A stretch of DNA of 64,000 bases from Chitinophagaceae bacterium UBA1930. GTDB lineage: Bacteria > Bacteroidota > Bacteroidia > Chitinophagales > Chitinophagaceae. Shown one piece after another: positions 28,531-37,081 of the stretch. Position 1 is the stretch's first letter; every line of letters begins with the position of its first letter. The notes under the pieces are model-generated. The model did no database searches, was not told where the DNA came from, and was given only the letters and a program-made list of their open reading frames with translations. The stretch is from positions 558,001 through 622,000 of the forward strand of contig DDFK01000003.1 in NCBI GenBank assembly GCA_002337145.1, given 5' to 3'. A program made the translations under genes and the position numbers.

Positions 28531-30618
28531 TTATTTCTTATACAATCCCTTGCTCAATAAATAAAAAGCAACTTGATAGTATGCCATGGCCTGCTGTTTC
28601 AGCTCGTTGTTCAAAGGCATGGGCGATGCCTGCCCTGTTACAAAATCGGGCCTATACTGTTTCACCTGCTTTAATGGATACTGGATAACAAGGTTGCTAT
28701 CCTTTACATAACCGAGACCTTGGTAAGTACTGATAAAAGCCCTTTGTTGCTGTGCCGTTAAATTGAAAATATCCTGCCCAATAAATTTCGATCTGTAATT
28801 CATCTTCAACAAACCAAGTATGGTTGGTGCAACATCTATCTGCGACATCAACGCATTTACCTGTTGCGGCTGGATATTGCCCGGCGAATAAATCAGTAAA
28901 GGAATATGGTAGCCAGTAACAGGCAAATCGGTTTTGCCCGCAGCACTGGCACAATGATCGGCCACTATTACAAAAACAGTATTGTTAAACCAAGGCTTTG
29001 TTTGTGCATCCTTCAAAAACTTGCCAATGGCATAGTCCGTGTACTTCACCGCACCTTCGCGGCTTTGTGTAGAAGGTGGTATATCAATTTTACCATCGGG
29101 ATAAGTAAATGGCCGGTGGTTGGAAACCGTCATTACATGCGAGAAAAAAGGTTTGCCGCTTTTATAGTTGCTATCCATTTGCACAATGCAATGATTAAAC
29201 AGGTCCTCATCGGCCACGCCCCAGATATTGGAGAAAGTAACCTTATCGGGAGCAATGGCATTCCTGTCAATCACTTCGTAATCATTGCCACCAAAATAAG
29301 TGTTCATGTTATCAAAATATCCATAGCCTCCATAAATATACTGGCTTATATAACCCTTTGTTTTGAATACGGAACCCAATGAAAACAGCCCTGCATTGTT
29401 GGGCCGTTTTACAATGCTTTGCCCAGGCGTTGGCGGTATGCCCAACGACAATGCTTCAAGCCCCCTTACTGTTCTTGTTCCCGATGCATAAAAATTGGTA
29501 AAGAAAAGGCTATGGCTAGCCAGGGAATCCAACACGGGTGTAATATTGTCCTTGCTGCCAAAAGCTTTCATGAACTCGCCACTTAAGCTTTCCACGCTTA
29601 TCAACACCACATTCATTTTCTTTTCCGGCTCGGTATAGCTTATTTCCCTTTCAAGGTTAAAAGTATCGTTGCTGGTGAACCGTGAACCCCTTACAGACAG
29701 TTCCTTTCTTACAATGGCAAAGGCTTCGGCATTGGGCATGGACTGGTAGAATTTATAGAAATCAAGCTCATTGTTCCAGAATGCTGCACCAAATTCATAT
29801 AGCCCGTTGCCGCTTAGTTCATTGGCGTATTCGTTACTGCTAAAACGTTTTAACCTATTGTTCAATAATAGGTAAGTGGCCAAAGGCAGTAGCAATAACA
29901 CGGTGGCAACCATTGCTTTCTGTTTAAGGCTGATGGAGCTTCTAACAGAAGCTGCAACATATTTTTGGGCGGGAATGAATAGGATGATGCTAATAACAGC
30001 CAGCCCAACAATAATCCAAGTAATGGGGTAGGATTCCTGGATATTGCCAATTACTTCGTTGGAGTAAATCAAGTAGTCAACTGCTATAAAGTTGTAACGT
30101 GTGGCAAACTCTTCCCAGAAAAAAAATTCGCTCACGGCATTAAACAGCAATAAAAAAATACAGAGAAAAATATAGCACTTCAAAACAACTGTACGCCATT
30201 TGTTCCTGAAGGCCTCTGTTCTTGTCAACAGAAACACATAACAAATAAACCAGAAAAGTACCAGGTATTCTATTCCTGTTTTCAGGTCCTTATTATAGTC
30301 TTTGGGAACCAGGTTGGTAAAGAACAGCATGTATAGGGCTATAAGATAAACACCCAACAAAATCCATTGCCAAGGTTTTTTATAAATATGGTTACTGGTA
30401 AAAGCAATATGCAGTGTAAACGGAAGCAGAAGAAATGTACAAAAAGCCAAATCGTAAAAAAGCCCGATACCAAATACGCCCACAATATTCAGGAAAGTAA
30501 AATCGAAACCTTTGGCAGATACAATGAGCAGGATTATTCTTGTAACAAATGAAATGGCAATAGCAATAGTTGCAATGGTAAATGCTGGTCCAAAACGGTG
30601 AGCATAGATTTTCTTCAT
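28531..30618 (-). CDS. LTA synthase-like membrane sulfatase family protein
   Basis: This 695-residue protein starts at ATG 30618. It has five N-terminal membrane helices (about 10-190) and an extracytoplasmic alkaline-phosphatase-fold domain from about residue 280. Features include NVVLISVESLSGEF, the probable nucleophile Thr in ASGTRTVRGLEAL, and metal ligands in VADHCAS and YHIPLLIYSP. Gram-positive homologues polymerise glycerol-phosphate; in Bacteroidota these enzymes probably transfer phospho-headgroups to envelope glycans or lipids. The substrate is unknown. Confidence 0.9.
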   Translation of the reverse strand: MKKIYAHRFGPAFTIATIAIAISFVTRIILLIVSAKGFDFTFLNIVGVFGIGLFYDLAFCTFLLLPFTLHIAFTSNHIYKKPWQWILLGVYLIALYMLFFTNLVPKDYNKDLKTGIEYLVLFWFICYVFLLTRTEAFRNKWRTVVLKCYIFLCIFLLLFNAVSEFFFWEEFATRYNFIAVDYLIYSNEVIGNIQESYPITWIIVGLAVISIILFIPAQKYVAASVRSSISLKQKAMVATVLLLLPLATYLLLNNRLKRFSSNEYANELSGNGLYEFGAAFWNNELDFYKFYQSMPNAEAFAIVRKELSVRGSRFTSNDTFNLEREISYTEPEKKMNVVLISVESLSGEFMKAFGSKDNITPVLDSLASHSLFFTNFYASGTRTVRGLEALSLGIPPTPGQSIVKRPNNAGLFSLGSVFKTKGYISQYIYGGYGYFDNMNTYFGGNDYEVIDRNAIAPDKVTFSNIWGVADEDLFNHCIVQMDSNYKSGKPFFSHVMTVSNHRPFTYPDGKIDIPPSTQSREGAVKYTDYAIGKFLKDAQTKPWFNNTVFVIVADHCASAAGKTDLPVTGYHIPLLIYSPGNIQPQQVNALMSQIDVAPTILGLLKMNYRSKFIGQDIFNLTAQQQRAFISTYQGLGYVKDSNLVIQYPLKQVKQYRPDFVTGQASPMPLNNELKQQAMAYYQVAFYLLSKGLYKK

Positions 30619-30630
30619 CAGCAAAAATAA

Positions 30631-30658
30631 ATAAACCCGCCAATTGTGGCGGGTTTAT
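30631..30658 (-). terminator. Terminator after the lipocalin-like gene
   Basis: A perfect 12-bp inverted repeat ATAAACCCGCCA / TGGCGGGTTTAT with a 4-nt loop lies 25 bp past the stop at 30683. It separates that gene from the LTA-synthase-like gene. Confidence 0.8.
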
Positions 30659-30682
30659 CAGTCAGGAATATATTTCACTGAA

Positions 30683-31165
30683 TTAGTTTTTCTCTTTCTT
30701 GAATTCCATAATAGTTGGCGGTCCGCCTTGGGTTGGCATATTCAAAAGCAGTCTTCCGTTTTTAAAAGAAGCCTTTATTTCTTGTGTGCCTTCTTTTTTG
30801 GTAACCAATGTAATGGTTTCTGTTGCCTCGTCCAATGTATAAGTTCCTTTGTCATTTTCCTGGCCACCATCGGCAGAGTAGGAACCATCTGCATTAAAAG
30901 AAAATACCATTTCCTTCAATGCTCCCAAACCGGCTTTCATCTGATCAATAAGTGTTGCACTGTCCTGGCCAGAAGCAAGTATCTTATCAAGCGTGGTTTT
31001 TGTTAACGCAATAGAATCCTTGTCCATATCGTAATACAATACGCCTTCAATATTCATAGCGGTCAATGACCATTTGCTCACAATACTTGTTTTGGTAACT
31101 TTTGTTTGTGCCCCTGCAACAAATACTGCTATGGCAAGTACTACAGAGAGGATTGTTTTTTTCAT
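30683..31165 (-). CDS. Secreted lipocalin-like domain protein
   Basis: This 160-residue protein has a signal peptide (MKKTILSVVLAIAVFVAGA). The mature part has the KWSLTAM start, the EMVFSFNADGSYSADGG turn and the GTYTLDEATETITLV and IKASFKNGRLLL strands typical of small lipocalin-like (DUF4923/Lipocalin_4 type) domains of Bacteroidota. The ligand is unknown. It lies between two unrelated minus-strand genes and carries its own terminator. Confidence 0.75.
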   Translation of the reverse strand: MKKTILSVVLAIAVFVAGAQTKVTKTSIVSKWSLTAMNIEGVLYYDMDKDSIALTKTTLDKILASGQDSATLIDQMKAGLGALKEMVFSFNADGSYSADGGQENDKGTYTLDEATETITLVTKKEGTQEIKASFKNGRLLLNMPTQGGPPTIMEFKKEKN

Positions 31166-31245
31166 GTTTATTTTTTTAGAAATTTAATGTTGTCAAAAGA
31201 CGAGCCAAAATAGGTTGCTTGCTTTTGTTACAGGCAAAAACGGTA

Positions 31246-32220
31246 TTACCAACCCAATATCCAGGCAAATATCAACGGTGCCACAATGGTAGCATCACTT
31301 TCCACAATAAATTTTGGTGTGTTAATGTCCAGTTTGCCCCAGGTGATTTTTTCATTGGGTACCGCTCCTGAATATGAACCGTAAGATGTAGTGCTGTCGC
31401 TGATTTGGCAGAAGTAGCTCCAGAACGGAACATCATGCCACTCTAGATCCTGGTACATCATCGGCACTACGCAAATAGGGAAGTCGCCGGCAATACCGCC
31501 ACCAATCTGAAAAAAGCCAACACCCTTGCCAGCGCTGTTTGCCCTGTACCATTCCGTCAAGAAAACCATGTACTCAATACCGCTTTTTACGGTGCTTGCC
31601 TTCAACTCGTTCTTGATAACATAGCTGGCAAAAATGTTTCCGGTGGTGCTGTCTTCCCAACCTGGCACAACAATAGGAATGTTCTTTTCGGCAGCAGCAA
31701 CTATCCAGCTATCCTTCGGGTCAATTTCATAATACTGCTGCAATTCGCCACTTAGCACTGTTTTGTACAGAAACTCGTGTGGAAAATAGCGTTCACCTTT
31801 TGCTTCGGCATCTTTCCATTGCTTAACCAGGTGTTTCTGTAAGCGGCGGAAAGCTTCTTCTTCGGGTATGCAGGTATCGGTAACACGATTGTAATGATTT
31901 TCCAACAGGTCCCACTCATCCTGCGGGGTCAGGTCACGGTAGTTAGGCACCCTTTTGTAATGGCTATGTGCTACAAGGTTCATTACATCTTCTTCAAGGT
32001 TGGCACCTGTGCAACTGATGATGTCCACCTTACCTGCACGAATCATTTCTGCAAATGATATTCCCAATTCTGCGGTACTCATTGCACCGGCAAGTGTTAC
32101 CATCATTTTTCCACCTTCGTTTATATGTGTTTCGTAGCCTTTTGCAGCATCTACTAACGCAGCCGCATTAAAGTGGCGGTAATGATGTTCTACGAATTTA
32201 GAAACAGGACCCTTGTTCAT
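31246..32220 (-). CDS. Deoxyhypusine synthase-family protein
   Basis: This 324-residue protein is homologous to eukaryotic/archaeal deoxyhypusine synthase. Seen motifs are MMVTLAGAMSTAELG, ISCTGANLEED, IVVPGWEDSTTGN, GVGFFQIGGGIAGDFPICVVP and, near the C-terminus, NEKITWGKLD. That last segment keeps the Lys that forms the enzyme-aminobutyl intermediate in DHS. Bacteria lack eIF5A, so the acceptor must differ; some bacterial DHS-like enzymes make homospermidine. It probably uses NAD and spermidine. The gene stands alone with its own promoter-like TACTTTTG. Confidence 0.9.
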   Translation of the reverse strand: MNKGPVSKFVEHHYRHFNAAALVDAAKGYETHINEGGKMMVTLAGAMSTAELGISFAEMIRAGKVDIISCTGANLEEDVMNLVAHSHYKRVPNYRDLTPQDEWDLLENHYNRVTDTCIPEEEAFRRLQKHLVKQWKDAEAKGERYFPHEFLYKTVLSGELQQYYEIDPKDSWIVAAAEKNIPIVVPGWEDSTTGNIFASYVIKNELKASTVKSGIEYMVFLTEWYRANSAGKGVGFFQIGGGIAGDFPICVVPMMYQDLEWHDVPFWSYFCQISDSTTSYGSYSGAVPNEKITWGKLDINTPKFIVESDATIVAPLIFAWILGW

Positions 32221-32274
32221 AATTGTATGCTTTTACTTTTAGTAATTACCCAACACATGGTTGAAGTTTGGCCG

Positions 32275-32282
32275 CAAAAGTA
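32275..32282 (-). promoter_or_regulatory. Candidate -7 element TACTTTTG for the DHS-like gene
   Basis: On the minus strand TACTTTTG matches TAnnTTTG. It lies 54 bp upstream of the ATG at 32220, with TTTG (32300-32297) as a close candidate -33 box. Confidence 0.4.
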
Positions 32283-32351
32283 ATTTTTTTACCCTTCAAA
32301 TAAATTAAACCACCTTTATCTTATTTTAATTTTCTTTCGATCCTATATATT

Positions 32352-32359
32352 TACTTTTG
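32352..32359 (+). promoter_or_regulatory. Candidate -7 element TACTTTTG for the GT87-GT2 operon
   Basis: TACTTTTG fits TAnnTTTG, with TTTC at 32331-32334 as a possible -33 element (17-bp spacing). It lies 9 bp before the ATG at 32369, implying a very short leader. Confidence 0.45.
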
Positions 32360-32368
32360 CTATCCCTC

Positions 32369-33574
32369 ATGAAATTGAAATTTTTGCTGAAAGACATCCG
32401 GCTTTTCAAGTGGACGATTCCATTGCCAGTTTTCTTATGGCTCATTATTGCTGTAATTGCAGCAATTGCAGAAGTATCGCATGGCAACGACCATATAAAC
32501 AATTACCTGATTTTTAAACAGGTTTTTTGGCATACCGTACACCACCAGCATCTTTATTTGCATTACCCATCGGAGTATATAGATGTAAACCTATACGGTC
32601 CGCTATTCAGTATCGTGATTGCACCCTTTGCATTGCTCCCTGTTTATATCGGTTGCTTTTTATGGTGCATGGCCAATGCCGCTGTTTTATTGTATGCGGT
32701 TAAACAATTGCCCATAGGCAGGACAAAACAACATGTGGTGCTGTTAATTGGTCTGCTCGAAATGGTTACATCTATCCAGAGCACCCAGTTTAACCCCATG
32801 CTTACAGGCTGGATCATTCTTTCGTACACCCTGGTAGAAAAGGAAAAGGATTTTTGGGCTACCCTATTTATTGTTGCCGGGCTTTATGTAAAAATATATG
32901 GCGTTGTGGGGGTGGCTTTCTTCTGGTTTTCCCAGCACAAAATAAAATTCATTGTCAGCTTCCTGTTCTGGATGCTTGTGTTGTTCTGTTTGCCCATGAT
33001 GATTTCATCACCGGCTTTTGTTATACAGAGCTACGAAGACTGGTACCATTCGCTGGTTGAAAAAAATGCAAAAAACGTAAGCGTGGAAGCATCCAATGCC
33101 ATGCAGGACATTTCTGTATTGGGCATGATCCGCAGGATTTTTAACATACAGGATTTCAAGAACTATTTTGTAACCGTGCCTGCCGGGCTGATGTATATAT
33201 TGCCATTGTTGCGTTTCAGGCAGTTCAAGTTTATTGGCTTTCAATTAAACTACCTGGCTCTTGCATTGATTGGTGTAGTTATTTTTAGCTCATCGGCAGA
33301 AAGTGCCACGTATGTACTGGCCATGCTAGGTGTTGCCATTTGGTTTGTTACACAACAACAAAACAAATGGGTGATTGCCATTTTGATTTTTGCATTGCTG
33401 GTTACAAGTTTATCCCCAACAGACCTGTTTCCGGACTATTTGGAGAAAAATTTTGTTCGCCCGTATTCACTCAAAGCCTTACCTTGCTTTACTGTGTGGT
33501 GTGCCATATTATATGGCCTATTGAGAAATAACTTTACTGCTTCGCCAGCACAATTCAGCGAAGCAAACAAATAG
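32369..33574 (+). CDS. GT87-like (DUF2029) polytopic glycosyltransferase
   Basis: This 401-residue membrane protein has about ten hydrophobic helices. It contains an extracytoplasmic loop with HHQHLYLHYPSEYIDVNLYGPLFS, the Y-x-P/D-Y-G-P pattern of the DUF2029/GT87 polyprenyl-phosphate-sugar transferases, and GLYVKIYGVVG further on. ATG 32369 is used; an upstream in-frame TTG is unlikely. The next gene encodes a polyprenyl-phosphate glycosyltransferase, which would supply the lipid-linked sugar donor. The acceptor glycan or lipid is unknown. Confidence 0.8.
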   Translation: MKLKFLLKDIRLFKWTIPLPVFLWLIIAVIAAIAEVSHGNDHINNYLIFKQVFWHTVHHQHLYLHYPSEYIDVNLYGPLFSIVIAPFALLPVYIGCFLWCMANAAVLLYAVKQLPIGRTKQHVVLLIGLLEMVTSIQSTQFNPMLTGWIILSYTLVEKEKDFWATLFIVAGLYVKIYGVVGVAFFWFSQHKIKFIVSFLFWMLVLFCLPMMISSPAFVIQSYEDWYHSLVEKNAKNVSVEASNAMQDISVLGMIRRIFNIQDFKNYFVTVPAGLMYILPLLRFRQFKFIGFQLNYLALALIGVVIFSSSAESATYVLAMLGVAIWFVTQQQNKWVIAILIFALLVTSLSPTDLFPDYLEKNFVRPYSLKALPCFTVWCAILYGLLRNNFTASPAQFSEANK

Positions 33575-33583
33575 TTTGTTTTT

Positions 33584-34528
33584 ATGAGCTTAGCGTTGTC
33601 CCCTAAAAAACAGATAGATATTGTTGTTCCTGTTTACAACGAACTGGACAATATTCTGCTGTTCATAGAAGAAATTGAAAAGGTCTTTTCAACCATTCCT
33701 TATAATTACACCATCTTTTTTGTGGATGACGGCAGTAAAGACGCTTCGCTGAAAACAATCAAAGCCACAAGCGATGTCAATACCAATGTGAAATTCATTT
33801 CGTTTTCCAGGAATTTTGGAAAAGATGCTGCCATGCAGGCAGGCCTGCATATCTCAACTGGCGATGCGGCCATTACCATAGATGCCGACCTTCAGCATCC
33901 GATAGAAATGATTCCCGACATGCTTGCCCATTGGGAAGCAGGTAACGATATTGTATATGCCTACCGCGAAAAAGCAAACGAGTTTGTTAGCCTGTCGCAT
34001 AAAATAAGTGCCACTTTTTTTTATAAACTGCTCAATACCATTTCTGATATTGAAATTGAAGACGGGGCCACCGACTTTAGGCTTACCGATAAAAAAGTGG
34101 TACGTGTACTAAATGGGCTTTCCGAATATGAACCCTATTTAAAGGGCCTTACCAAATGGGTTGGTTTTTCGCAAAAGGCAATTCCGTATATGCCCAAAAA
34201 AAGGATGCATGGCGAAACCAAATACAGCAAGCGGGCCCTGTTAAGGTTGGCATTGCGGGGCATTACCTCCTTTAGTGTAAAGCCGCTTTCATTGGCTATC
34301 TATATTGGGTTTGCCTTCTCGTTATTGTCGCTTCTATACATTCCCTATGCCATTTACAGCCTTATTATGGGGCTTAACGTTTCGGGCTGGGCATCCATTA
34401 TTGTTACCATCGCCTTTTTTGGTGGGCTGCAGTTAATGATACTAGGCATTATTGGCGTTTACCTGGGCAAGCTTTTTATCAATAGCAAAAACAGGCCGCA
34501 TTATATTATCAAGGAAAGCAGTTTATAA
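33584..34528 (+). CDS. Polyprenyl-phosphate glycosyltransferase (GT2, ArnC/GtrB type)
   Basis: This 314-residue protein has an N-terminal GT-A domain (IDIVVPVYNELDN, FVDDGSKDAS, DADLQHPIEM, DFRLTDKKVV). Two C-terminal membrane helices follow (about 235-255 and 270-292). This layout is that of undecaprenyl-phosphate glucosyl/aminoarabinosyl transferases, which make the lipid-linked donor on the cytoplasmic face. It lies between the GT87-like and deacetylase genes and overlaps the latter by 1 bp (TAATG). Confidence 0.9.
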   Translation: MSLALSPKKQIDIVVPVYNELDNILLFIEEIEKVFSTIPYNYTIFFVDDGSKDASLKTIKATSDVNTNVKFISFSRNFGKDAAMQAGLHISTGDAAITIDADLQHPIEMIPDMLAHWEAGNDIVYAYREKANEFVSLSHKISATFFYKLLNTISDIEIEDGATDFRLTDKKVVRVLNGLSEYEPYLKGLTKWVGFSQKAIPYMPKKRMHGETKYSKRALLRLALRGITSFSVKPLSLAIYIGFAFSLLSLLYIPYAIYSLIMGLNVSGWASIIVTIAFFGGLQLMILGIIGVYLGKLFINSKNRPHYIIKESSL

Positions 34529-35301
34529 TGGATAGGCACCTGTTGATGAGCTTTGATGTGGAAGAATTTGACATGCCTTTGGAATACAATATTCCCGTGG
34601 ATCCGCAAGAGCAGATGCAGGTTGGCAAACATGGGTTGGATACTATTTTGCCCATTGTTCAAGATGTTCCATGCACCATGTTCACTACGGCCAACTTTGC
34701 CGTCCATTTTCCGGATGCGGTAAAGCAAATGGCTGCAACACATGAAATAGCTTCGCATACTTTTTACCACAGTAGTTTTGATAATGTGGATTTGCTCCAA
34801 TCCAGGCTAAAGCTCGAAGAGATTTCTGGCAAGTCCGTAACGGGCCTGCGTATGCCACGTATGCGTAAGGTTGATATGAATGAAGTGAAAAAAGCAGGCT
34901 ACGGATACGATTCTTCCATAAACCCAACCTGGATTCCCGGCCGCTACAACAACAGGCATTTGCCAAGAATCCTGTATGTTGAAGAAGGGGTAAAACGTTT
35001 GCCTGCATCTGTAACGCCCAACTTCCGCATCCCGTTGTTCTGGCTGGCGTTTAAAAACTACCCTTATTCCTTCTTTAAAAAACTGGCCATCCAAACATTG
35101 AAAAAAGATGGTTATGTGTGCCTGTACTTTCACCCTTGGGAGTTTGTGGACATCAACAAATACAATATGCCTTCCTACACAAAAAGGTTATGCGGCCAGC
35201 CATTGCAACAACGTCTGCATCGCTTGATTGCCGATTTAAAAAAGGAGGGAGAGTTTATTACCATTCAAGATTGGATACAAAACAAAAGCCCCAACCATTA
35301 A
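34528..35301 (+). CDS. Polysaccharide deacetylase-family protein
   Basis: This 257-residue NodB-fold protein has the motif-1 Asp in SFDVEEFD, motif 2 HTFYHSSF (H...H) and motif 3 GLRMPRMR, with YFHPWEF near the C-terminus. This resembles the DUF3473-containing deacetylases of exopolysaccharide clusters. It lacks a signal peptide, suggesting it acts on a cytoplasmic or lipid-linked intermediate. ArnD-like deformylation coupled to the neighbouring ArnC-like enzyme is a reasonable inference. The last gene of the three-gene operon. Confidence 0.85.
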   Translation: MDRHLLMSFDVEEFDMPLEYNIPVDPQEQMQVGKHGLDTILPIVQDVPCTMFTTANFAVHFPDAVKQMAATHEIASHTFYHSSFDNVDLLQSRLKLEEISGKSVTGLRMPRMRKVDMNEVKKAGYGYDSSINPTWIPGRYNNRHLPRILYVEEGVKRLPASVTPNFRIPLFWLAFKNYPYSFFKKLAIQTLKKDGYVCLYFHPWEFVDINKYNMPSYTKRLCGQPLQQRLHRLIADLKKEGEFITIQDWIQNKSPNH

Positions 35302-35338
35302 GTTGAGGCATTGTTTAACCACTGTAAAACCAACTAAC

Positions 35339-35788
35339 TTAGTTAATCCTGTTTTTGCTATACAGGTTTACGGAACCTTTTTCGGAAACTTCCAGTATCA
35401 GTTTCGATTTGCCCTCTTCTATAAAGGAAACATAATATTTCGTTTCATTGTCTGCATTTGTAAATTCAATGCATTCGTTTAACACATACGGCGGAAAAGG
35501 GTACTCTTTCGTAATGGTTCTTAATGCACTTGCCGGCAGCTTATCCAAAGCAATGGCTTTGCTGGAAGCAATTACTATACCCTCGTTGTTATAGAACACA
35601 TTCATGTTCTCGCCATCCAGGGTAAACGATACCTTGGTAAAATCCTCCTTGGCAACCCATTGTACATTGGTTGCACTTTGATACTCGTTTTTGAAACGGC
35701 TAACCGCAATGCTGTTTACGTTTACGTCTGCAAAAGCACTTGTTGCAATGGATACAGCTATTAATGCTGTGATGAATAATTTTTTCAT
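35339..35788 (-). CDS. Secreted PepSY-like domain protein
   Basis: This 149-residue protein has a signal peptide (MKKLFITALIAVSIATSAFA). The mature part has FKNEYQSATNVQWVAKEDFTKVSFTLDG and a tail KYYVSFIEEGKSKLILEVSEKG typical of the beta-lactamase-inhibitor-like PepSY-like proteins abundant in Bacteroidota. Their role is unknown and possibly inhibitory or structural in the periplasm. It converges on the deacetylase gene. Confidence 0.75.
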   Translation of the reverse strand: MKKLFITALIAVSIATSAFADVNVNSIAVSRFKNEYQSATNVQWVAKEDFTKVSFTLDGENMNVFYNNEGIVIASSKAIALDKLPASALRTITKEYPFPPYVLNECIEFTNADNETKYYVSFIEEGKSKLILEVSEKGSVNLYSKNRIN

Positions 35789-36120
35789 GATGTACTGTTT
35801 AAAGATTTGAATGATTGTTTTTTTGTGTTGCTTGCTTGTTCAACGATGTAAAAGTAGATTCTGTTACAGGGCATGTTTGTCAATAATGACGTACTAACGT
35901 CCAAAGGCACTATTGCTTGATGAGCGGTGTTAACGGCAAGGTTAACCAAGGTTAATAAATTGACAGAACCCTTTGCCCATAAGCATTACGTGAGATTTCT
36001 TAACAAAATGCAAAAAGGCGTAATCAACAGGTTAAATTTTAAAAGTGGTATTAACAAACTGTATAAACGGTCATGCCATCTGTAGGTTGCTCAAAAAAAA
36101 TTGGCCGTTTGCAATAACAT
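35789..36120. other. Intergenic region with GGTTAA direct repeats
   Basis: About 330 bp separate the divergent PepSY-like gene and sdpR. I see no ORF or RNA gene. Near 35930-35956 the segment GTTAACGGCAAGGTTAAC is followed by CAAGGTTAAT, a cluster of GTTAA/GGTTAA repeats that could bind a regulator. Confidence 0.4.
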
Positions 36121-36144
36121 TTAGATATTTGTCTAAATATCTAA
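36121..36144. promoter_or_regulatory. Palindromic operator of the sdpRI-type operon
   Basis: A perfect 10-bp inverted repeat TTAGATATTT / AAATATCTAA with GTCT spacer ends 2 bp before the GTG start of the ArsR-family repressor. GATATTTG inside it resembles a -7 element, with TTGG at 36101 as a possible -33 box. Binding would block transcription, as expected for autorepression. Confidence 0.75.
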
Positions 36145-36146
36145 GT

Positions 36147-36416
36147 GTGAATATTCTCTTTAAAGCTTTGAATGATGGCACCAGGCGGTCAATTCTGGAA
36201 CTGCTGCGGAAAAAGGACCTGACGGCCGGCGAAATAGCCGACCAGTTCAATATATCCAAGCCCAGCATTTCGCATCACCTGGATTTGTTGAAACAGGCCG
36301 GTTTGATTGAAGCCACCAAAGAAGGACAGTTTATTTACTATACCCTAAATACCACGGTTCTTGACGAAATGGTAAAATGGTTCCTACAATTCAATAACCC
36401 TTCAAAAAAGAAATAG
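36147..36416 (+). CDS. ArsR/SdpR-family autorepressor
   Basis: From GTG 36147 this is an 89-residue winged-helix protein: NILFKALNDGTRRSILELLR, LTAGEIADQF, recognition helix ISKPSISHHLDLLKQAGLI and wing TKEGQFIYYTLN. The longer reading from 36045 runs through the palindromic operator and is rejected. No Cys metal site is seen, matching the SdpR group rather than metal sensors. It is followed 1 bp later by an sdpI-like gene, the classic SdpR-SdpI pair in which the membrane protein modulates the repressor. Confidence 0.88.
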   Translation: MNILFKALNDGTRRSILELLRKKDLTAGEIADQFNISKPSISHHLDLLKQAGLIEATKEGQFIYYTLNTTVLDEMVKWFLQFNNPSKKK

Positions 36417-36417
36417 C

Positions 36418-37080
36418 ATGAAACGTATTACGCTAATGGATGCACTGGTACTCATAGTATGGACCACTCCACTTGCCTACCTTATCTATACCTATCCATC
36501 ATTGCCCAGCACTGTGGCCGTGCATTTCAATATTGATGGACAGGCAGACAGGATGGGCAATAAAACAGAAGTTGCCTTTACGGTATGCTTCCTGTCGTTC
36601 CTAAGTGCAGGCATTTACTTTCTAATGAAGTTCCTGCCAAGGATAGATCCCAAAAGGAGCTTAAAGGCAACACCTTCCGCTTTTAAGAAACTGGGCCATG
36701 CCGTTGTGCTGCTTATGAGCTGCATTGGCGTTGCCATTGTTTATTCCGCAGTGGCAGGCAAGTTTACATTCGAGAAAATGATGTTTCCCGTACTGGGCCT
36801 CTTCTTTGCCTACATGGGCAATATCATGTACAATATAAAGCCCAACTATTTTGCAGGTATCAGAACGCCGTGGACATTGGAAAACGAAGACAACTGGAAA
36901 CTTACCCATCGCCTTGCCGCTAAATTATGGTTTGCGGGTGGCATCTTAATTACCATTGTAACACTTTTTCTGCCCACAAAAACAGCATTGCTTTTTTTCA
37001 TAAGTATTGTTGCCATCATCACCATTATTCCCATTGTTTACTCTTACCGCCATTTCAAAAACAATAAACCAACCCGTTAA
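36418..37080 (+). CDS. SdpI-family membrane protein
   Basis: This 220-residue protein has an N-terminal DUF1648 part (TYPSLPSTVAVHFNIDGQADRMGNK) and a C-terminal SdpI part (NYFAGIRTPWTLENEDNWKLTHRLAAKLW), with about six membrane helices. In Bacillus, SdpI gives immunity to the SDP toxin and sequesters SdpR at the membrane. No toxin gene is visible here, so a general envelope-stress or signalling role is more likely. Tightly coupled to sdpR and the hydrolase gene. Confidence 0.9.
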   Translation: MKRITLMDALVLIVWTTPLAYLIYTYPSLPSTVAVHFNIDGQADRMGNKTEVAFTVCFLSFLSAGIYFLMKFLPRIDPKRSLKATPSAFKKLGHAVVLLMSCIGVAIVYSAVAGKFTFEKMMFPVLGLFFAYMGNIMYNIKPNYFAGIRTPWTLENEDNWKLTHRLAAKLWFAGGILITIVTLFLPTKTALLFFISIVAIITIIPIVYSYRHFKNNKPTR

Positions 37081-37081
37081 T

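Noticed and set aside
36045..36146. Longer SdpR protein from 36045
   Set aside because: It would translate the palindromic operator; GTG 36147 gives the normal N-terminus.
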